Shown piece after piece: positions 56,920 to 64,000 of a DNA stretch of 64,000 nucleotides (position 1 is its first letter; the number at the start of each line of letters is the position of its first letter). This stretch comes from Crotophaga sulcirostris. Taxonomy: Eukaryota > Chordata > Aves > Cuculiformes > Crotophagidae. Under the pieces are notes generated by a model. It saw nothing but the letters and a program-made list of their open reading frames with translations. It searched no databases and was not told the origin of the DNA. The stretch lies in assembly GCA_013397455.1 (NCBI GenBank), contig VYZB01000015.1, positions 417,749-481,748 on the forward strand. The letters are read 5' to 3'. A program made the position numbers and the translations under genes.

Positions 56920-59311
56920 CTACCACAGCAAGTATAATAACAAAACTGAAATAGAAGTACCAGCAGATTGCTTTCTGTTCCAATATTTTTAATGGATTTG
57001 CCGACATGCAATTGAGACAGAAAAGGCTGATGTTTAAGTTGCTGCTCCCTGAGGTTCAAGAATATTCCATTCAATTGCACTGCACTTTTCCTCTATTCAC
57101 TTTTTTCTCCCCACACCTCATTTTGTGCAACTTTGGGTAAGCCACTTAATATCTCTGTGCCTCAACAATCCACAGATAAATGGGAAGATCTTACCTCTCA
57201 AAGAGGCCAGAATGCAATGTCTAAACAGGACCCATGAATCTACAGAATTTGCACGTCTATACAACAGCTTTGTTAAGGAAGTGATATTCCTGAAGGAATA
57301 TTGCCTCTCATACCACACAGATCAGTAGCGGAAAACAAACAAACCAACCCATTCCAAATCAAACCATTTTCTGCCTTGATATCCTTAAAATCACATCCAT
57401 CTGGTTACCCCTGTATTTTTTGCAAAAGCATTCATATAATATTATTTCCAATGGGAGAGTTGGAATGAAATTAATTTCATTCAAGTTGTTATTGGTACAA
57501 AAGGCAGTACAGAACACTCAGTCCTAAACACAGGCATCAAGTGCCATTTGAAATGCCTTCGGGTATTTGAGGTATCTGCCCTACGCTGGCAGATATGACA
57601 CAGTGCCTACAAAAAGCTCATGCCTTTCTGGATTGACAGCTGGCATAGCCTAGATCATCTGAAAGGGTAACTAGACTTCAATATTTAAACTGAATCTAAT
57701 TCTTAATTTCTAATGCAACCAATTCTGCGTAATTGGACACTGATGTTTCAGGATGCTAATTCATTGTCATGCTGGTCCTGTACATGTCTATACAGTGACA
57801 TGCGTTCACATACGTACTTATGCTCAACACGTTATACATAAGTCGTGTTGCCACTTGAAGATGTAATCACATCTTCAGTTTGAATACACTAAGTCATGAC
57901 ACTGAAAACCAGCTTTCTATCCTGACCTGCTTTCTATATAGAAAACAGTAGTCTGCAGTCCTTAGTCATGAATGCTATAAGACAGATTCTGTCATGTTTC
58001 TTTCTACTACTGGCTCCAAGAGGCTACTAAAGAAAAGGAAGATTTAGACTTAAAAGCTCAATGGAACGCCTAAACTCTCACTTCAGAAGGCAATCGATAA
58101 ATTCAAAACATGAATTTACTCAATCACATACAGTTTAGAATTCCACAGTAAAAATTACTATTCAGTTAGATAGACTGTAACAGACAGACTGCTATTATAT
58201 TAGGAAGCTCAGCAAGAAAAATAACTACCTTTTGTGTCAGCAAGTGCAACTGACCAAACATACAGAGTCTACCACGGCATTTACCTTTTTCAGAAACCAT
58301 GGTTAATCTCCGTTTTGAACAATATTTGTTTTGCTGAAAGTACAGATGTTACCTAGAGATCTTTTCATGGCCATATTAAACCATGCTTGCTTCGTAGTTA
58401 ATGTTTCACTGGGATAGAGGTAATTTGCAAGTTACATCTTTTGACACAAATCTTATATGGGAAATGCGGGCTCTTCCAGCAGGACATCTGCATTGTTAAT
58501 ATTACTGATGTGAGGGTTTAAGTGTGTGCAGCATGAAGCTAAAGGGCACAATAGTTCAAGCTGTTATTTTGGTGCACTGATTACTTTCCTCCTATGCCAT
58601 AAAAGAAAACTGAAGCACAGCATAAATGTTGCTGGTAAGTAGTTTAGAGTCAAGTATTTCAAGACAAAAGGAAATACTTTAATATAATCTCGCCTATAAT
58701 TACTGCCATCAAATTTCATCTCTTCATATTTGGAGCACAACAACATGAACTACAGCTGTTGAAAAAAACACCCAGCTTTATATGAAGACTAAAGAAATCA
58801 GTGTAACAATCTGAAAAGTTATTCTAATGATGAAATTGTTCAATCAGTTCACATTTATATTTGTGTAGCTTTAACATCTAATATTTTCCTTTATATTCAT
58901 CTGGAAATGAAAAAAAATAATTATCTTGTAAGAAATTCTTAATTTCTTTCTGAAATTTGGAGAAGAAGAGAGAACCTAAAAAGTTCTTCAAATTTGGGGT
59001 TTCATTATGGGGACATTATTTCAGATCCTAGAAATATTTTATTATTTCAGGTTTTACCAAATTGAAGTCAGTAATGTTATATTCCTTTACTTTTAATTCA
59101 CCAGGGGAGTTAAACTCATCTTTAATCCTGAAAATACACTCAAAGATCACTTCTGCTTTGATGAATTTGTTTATCAAATCCTCTACTCCTAACCCAGTCT
59201 ATTAGTAGGCAGTTTTTATTTAAAAAGAAGGAAAATTCATTGAGTAGAGTTACATTTTCACAAGAAAAAAAACCAATAAACATACAAAAAAGAAACAATA
59301 TTACACTGTAC
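56920..59311. other. USP15 intron (2.4 kb)
   Basis: No repeat or coding segment recognised. Open frames such as 57118-57318 are short and overlap on both strands, as expected by chance. Confidence 0.65.
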
Positions 59312-59457
59312 CTGTCCCTGGTATAAACCAGCATCCTGTATGGTACTGTCTGGTTTATTCAAAGGTTCAAAAGTATTACTCATGTATTTGTTCCACAATC
59401 TGGTCTCTTTTTCACCTGGAATATTGAAGATTTTTCTTATCTCTTTTTCAATTGTAT
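59312..59457 (-). CDS. USP15: USP15 exon: C-terminal half of UBL1 (first exon visible in the window)
   Basis: The exon completes an Asp codon and reads [40 protein letters not shown] and DAGLYQGQ. This is the second half of the ubiquitin-like domain that follows the DUSP domain. Acceptor CTTTCAAAACAG, donor GTACAGTG. The preceding exon, which should encode the first half of UBL1 up to ...RRFSKAD, was looked for and not found up to 64000. Confidence 0.96.
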
Positions 59458-62400
59458 CTGTTTTGAAAGGGAAAGAACACAAGTTTAGCATCTCATTATA
59501 CAAACAGTGTAAGGTCAAATAAAGTATCAAAATCACCTACTCTTTTCTTATAGTCAAAATATGAATAAAACTGTAGAAATAACCATGCAACTACATCATG
59601 CTGTATGACTGAAGGAAGTTGCTAGTTTGCTTGCCTTTAAAATGGACACAGTCAGAGGACTACTTTATTCCTCCTGAATCTCCTAGCAAAGTTGACCAAA
59701 TAAAGGCAAACTGATAGATAACAGATAACAGGAGGTACCCAGGTACCCATCTACTAATCTCAGAGTGTGGTAACACAGGAGTGTGGATGGGAAGGGAATG
59801 ATCAGAAGCGAGACTGGCAGCAAAACCAGATGCAGTAAGGGCAAGTTATTCAGTTCCTCTCCCTAAATCAAACCCTTCTTGGTTTCCACTCTTCTACTAC
59901 CCACATCCCAGTGCAATTAGCACTAATCACAATATACATGCATGAAGTTTAATTTACATGCTCACAGAAATAAAAGACTACTCTGTAAAACTCAAGTGCA
60001 TAAAATTGTTTTAAAAGGACAATGAAAGATTTTAGGTCTCTGAAAGATTTAACAAAAAGGTCTACCAGCTCCTACTCTACTGAACAGAAATACAATCAGT
60101 GTTACATATTTTTAAGGTAATAGAACTATTGTCTACAAGTGGAATTCAAGTAGTTCACATTTAATTCCATTCTCCTTACGCAAAATCAGAATTAGTTAGA
60201 GAGTTCTTTAATCGGAACTAGTATGAGCAGTGCTATACCACAGCAAACTCACTTAGATGGGTTTTTTTTTGATTGGTACATTCATAAAGCCCCGTGGCAG
60301 CCAAGTCTCACAACAGCTAACATAAAAAACAAAACAGGAGTCAAGAAATGTACTGTTTATTCCTGATAATCACTGAAAATACAATTATAAAAATGGGCAC
60401 TGTAAGCTCTTTGAGGCATTCCCCTGAAGTCTCAGGATAAAATACCAGCTCCTCTAGAACACCCCTTGCTCCCTTTAACTTAAGATTATTTTCTTTTCTA
60501 ATACCAACCACTATGTTAAATATGAAAAGTCAAAATGAGACCTGAAGCTTAAAAGTACCTTGTTAAAATCCAGCCATTGGCTTGTGAAATGCGTGACAAC
60601 TGGTCAATATATTTGCAGATATTGTAGGGAACTGAGTACAATTTCCTTCTACATTAGTTAACATGCGTTTTAGTAAGAAAACAAGTGTTAAACTGGATCA
60701 TCTGTTTCTGTAATAGATATTTAGGCAAGGGAGGTGCTATAAACAAGGCAACAGGTTGTTACTTCATTTGTTGACCTTTTTTAAAAAAATTATGTACTGC
60801 CTGAATCAATTCTCAATGACTTCAAATAACTGTATTTGAATGTAATAATGAATCTAGTCAGCAATAATCTTAAAAAACAATTTCCAGATTTATCAAGAAC
60901 TTTCACTAAAAGAAGAATTTACAAGATATTTTTCATTATCTTATTAATAACATGATATTTAATTATTTCATGTTTGCAGCTCTGATTCTTTGCAAGTACT
61001 AACTTAACATTTATTATGCTTATTTTTAACATATTCCAGTTTCACTGACAGAACTGTTAGGAGCCAGGAAGCATCAATCCTATCAGATGTCTACACATTA
61101 CGTTCAAGATTCTGGGAAGAGCATGTTCCACTTGACTATTACGCTAATTCTGAGACTGTGAAACTGAGGTTTTTCTACATACATGAATGAACATAATCAA
61201 TGCACACTTTATAATTCTTCCCCCTGCCTCCAAGCAAGTATCATTGAAGTGCTGGCTTATGATCTAAAGTCTACATGTCTGATTCAGTATAGATGAAAAC
61301 ATAACATTCAAATATATATATAGTCAGAAGCATATTGTGTATGGGGTTCTCCTCTAGGAGTGTTATACATATCCCATGTATGAGATGATTAGTATTAGGG
61401 TGATGTCTAAGAGAGACTGGAAGAACTGCCCTTTAAAGATGCCTCTGACTCCATCAGCTATTTGAGCTAGTTCAATTTGAGAGATAAAGGCTATGGATCC
61501 CCTATATGATATATCCTGTATTGTTAAAAATCATATAGCTCCTCCAAGAAAACAGCTGCATGACACTACAGACACAACCTGACTCCTATTTGCCCATAGC
61601 AGAGGCTACAAACAGTCTTTCTGTCATTTTGTGGTTTGTAAAACTCTTGAACGCAGGTAGAAAAGGCCCACGCATTAGCTGATGACTTAGTTTATCATAC
61701 TTTTATATGATTAAGACTTCTGAATGGATCTTTAACTTAATTTCACACAGCAGCACTGATGTTCCCTAGGATAAGTAACAATAACTAAACTGAAATGCTG
61801 CCTGAACTACCTCTATTGTCTCGCTCATTTTCTTTTCAGAATTACAAAACCACAACCCCCAAGAGTTAGTCATCAATCAGTCACAAAGTTAACAGGCAGT
61901 GCCTCCAAGGTAACAGTCCTCAATTGTTGGAGATTCACAAGAAGGTTCAAAGAACACCTTAGATATTTCCAGTGCCACCCCAAGAAAACGACTGTCATTA
62001 TTAAGTCTGCCCTCTATAATTACTTTTTCCTACCTTGTACTAATTGTTGACATACAGCTTAACTTAATTTCTATTTGAACGGAAAAGCAAAGCTATTCCA
62101 GGGAAAACACACATGTGAAGGTAGGAGGTGAATATTATATAGTGTTCAGAGTATTTAAGGTGCTCCAAAACCTCCTCTGTTTACACAAATTAAGGAAGGT
62201 CTTGATCTTTTAACAGTAGTAATTGATATAATCAATGACAGAGGGTAGAAAAATTAAAGCTTATTGAAAAGAATATAGTACCTTATGTCTACTCACACCA
62301 GTGGGGCTGATATTGACTTTGTTGTACTAGAAGTATTCTGCAACCATAACGAAAATGCATCCCTTATGGGCATGTGCAAGAAAGGGTGAAAAAATCAAGA

Positions 62401-64000
62401 TTCTGTAAGATTCCTCTTATATATTATTTATTGATACAATTAGTACCTCTGCTATGTATTTGATGAATTCCAGAACTACCTTAAATATACTTAGAGGTAA
62501 GGATTTCAAGAAGGAAATGTGCATTTCCTAGGAACTACTGACCTGTTAGCATCATCTTTGTGCCTGGGAAGATCAAGGAACAGCTCCTCCTAGAAGCTAG
62601 GCTAAGGCACATGGAGGACAGGGAGGTGATTCGAGAGAACCAGCATGGCTCCACCAAGGGCAAGTCCTGCCGGACTCACCTAGAGGCCTTCTATGATGGA
62701 GTAACTACATCAGTCAACAAGGGAAGAGCTACAGATGTCATCTATCTGCACTTCTGTTACAGGGTCCCCCACAACGTCCTCTCTAAACTGGAGAGATGGA
62801 TTTGAGGGGCAGTCTGTTTGGTGGATCAGTAATTGATTGAATAGCTGCATCCAAAGCATAGTTGGTCAATGGACTAGATGGCCTTTAAAGATCCCTTCCA
62901 ACCCAAAACATTCTATGATGCTATGAAGGACAGGGAAAAAAAAATTACCATCTTATTAATGGTGACAATAGAAATGGATGATAAGAGAAAAATCTCAAGA
63001 ATCAGTTATTCTTTCAGTGATTTTAAATTTTCTAGCTCTTCTTCTACGATACAAACTCTTTTGGATGTTTTGGCTAGGAGAGCCCTGCTTGGTGCTCTGC
63101 ATAAGATTCAGCTTCAGAAAGGGCATGTTTTTAAGGCTTCCAAGAGCATGTCATTCGCATCTCAGGAAAGCAAGTATGGTCAGTGTCTGGAAAGGGGCTG
63201 CCAGTGACTGTTTCTCATTACCTTTTATGAACATTTTCTTGTAATTGCAATTCTCTCTCTGCTAAGAATGAATATACCTCCAAGTAACAGCCATTCCAAA
63301 TTGCCCTGTTTCTGACTAGAGAAAAAAAATATCAGAAATTCATCCATTACCTATAATTCCAATTATACAATTAAATTCAGAATAGTTGCAAAGTAGCTTG
63401 TATCTGGTCCTCAGGGAAGGATAATATGAAATTGGTTTTTCTAAGTTTCTTGGTTTGCTTAGAGAATAACGAAGTACATCTTCCCAAGTTAAAAAAGATC
63501 TCAAAAAGGCCAATTAATATACAACACTGAAGCCTTTTTTCAAGTTGTTCAATTTTTTCAATTTTTAATAATTTTTAAGTTTTTATTCTAATACAAGCAG
63601 ACGATTTAATTTAAAGATTAAAATTTAATGAAGTAAAAATGATTCAAAGATGAACAAAGAGTAATGGCTGAGCATAAAGTAGATTTCTAACTGCACATTT
63701 GACTGAAACACTCACCTCAAATGCACATGCACAAATACACCAAAAACTGAGTTTATATGATCAGCAGTACCTTTGCATATGTTCTGATATTTTCAGAGAC
63801 AAATATGTTATCAAAATATGGTTTCAAATAATGACACAATGCTCAAAAAGCAGGCAAAATAACTACAAATAAAGATAAGTTAAAGGTTTAATACAGGACT
63901 CTGTTACTGTAAAAGATTGTGCCTTGCCTACCACTTCACAATTCACAGAATACTGCCTTTGTAGGTCACCTTTAGCGGTTAATTTATAATTTCAATTCAT
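59458..64000. other. USP15 intron, partial (at least 4.5 kb)
   Basis: The intron contains one CR1 (62530-62926). No coding exon was recognised, so the intron runs off the end of the window. The rest is AT-rich unassigned sequence. Confidence 0.7.
62530..62926 (+). mobile_element. CR1 LINE with internal deletion, plus orientation
   Basis: The first part is ORF2 reverse-transcriptase sequence: the frame from 62560 reads [20 protein letters not shown] and [19 protein letters not shown], where a KAFDTVPHN-type motif has decayed to CYRVPHN. It then jumps to the 3' UTR (GGACTAGATGGCCTTTAAAG, ATCCCTTCCAACCC) and the tail ATTCTATGATGCTATGA. Most of the ORF2 3' half has been lost between these blocks. 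Confidence 0.88.

Noticed and set aside
59458..64000. Upstream USP15 exons (DUSP domain and first half of UBL1)
   Set aside because: Searched by eye for the expected segments on the minus strand and not found; they must lie beyond 64000.

Overview
The window looks like a stretch of bird chromosome. It is AT-rich and gene-poor. It carries many chicken-repeat-1 (CR1) LINE fragments with the avian ATTCTATGAT-type 3' tail, and it holds one large spliced vertebrate gene. The species cannot be fixed from the sequence.

The gene is USP15, a ubiquitin-specific protease, on the minus strand. I can place 18 coding exons between 59457 and 25521. They join into one uninterrupted reading frame of 822 complete codons plus stop. 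The frame begins inside the first ubiquitin-like (UBL) domain, passes through an optional 84-nt cassette exon, the whole split catalytic domain (Cys box at 41641-41785, inserted second UBL, acidic linker, two zinc-ribbon CxxC pairs, His/Asp box at 26001-26775), and ends in the USP15-type C-terminal tail. The first ~155 residues (DUSP domain and start of UBL1) are not in the window and must lie beyond 64000. Every coding junction is GT-AG except the last intron, which reads best as GC-AG.

Layout: 1-7179, unremarkable AT-rich intergenic DNA. 7180-9805, an unusual ~2.6 kb inverted repeat with ~560-bp arms, a GC-rich core and a 580-N assembly gap; the left arm is split by a CR1. 9975-10699, two more CR1 tails. 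10700-23800, intergenic DNA with one old CR1-like relic. About 23800-25520, USP15 3' UTR and probable poly(A) region. 25521-64000, USP15 exons and introns. The 3' half of the gene is compact (14 exons in under 10 kb, 35252-25521), while the upstream introns are long and loaded with CR1 pieces in both orientations. They also carry a 184-bp hAT-type miniature transposon with a perfect 8-bp target duplication at 39433-39632.

There is no operon, CRISPR array, rRNA, tRNA or recognisable second gene. The points most worth following are the gapped inverted repeat, the hAT miniature element, the inverted CR1 pairs around the catalytic-Cys and cassette exons, and the GC-AG intron.
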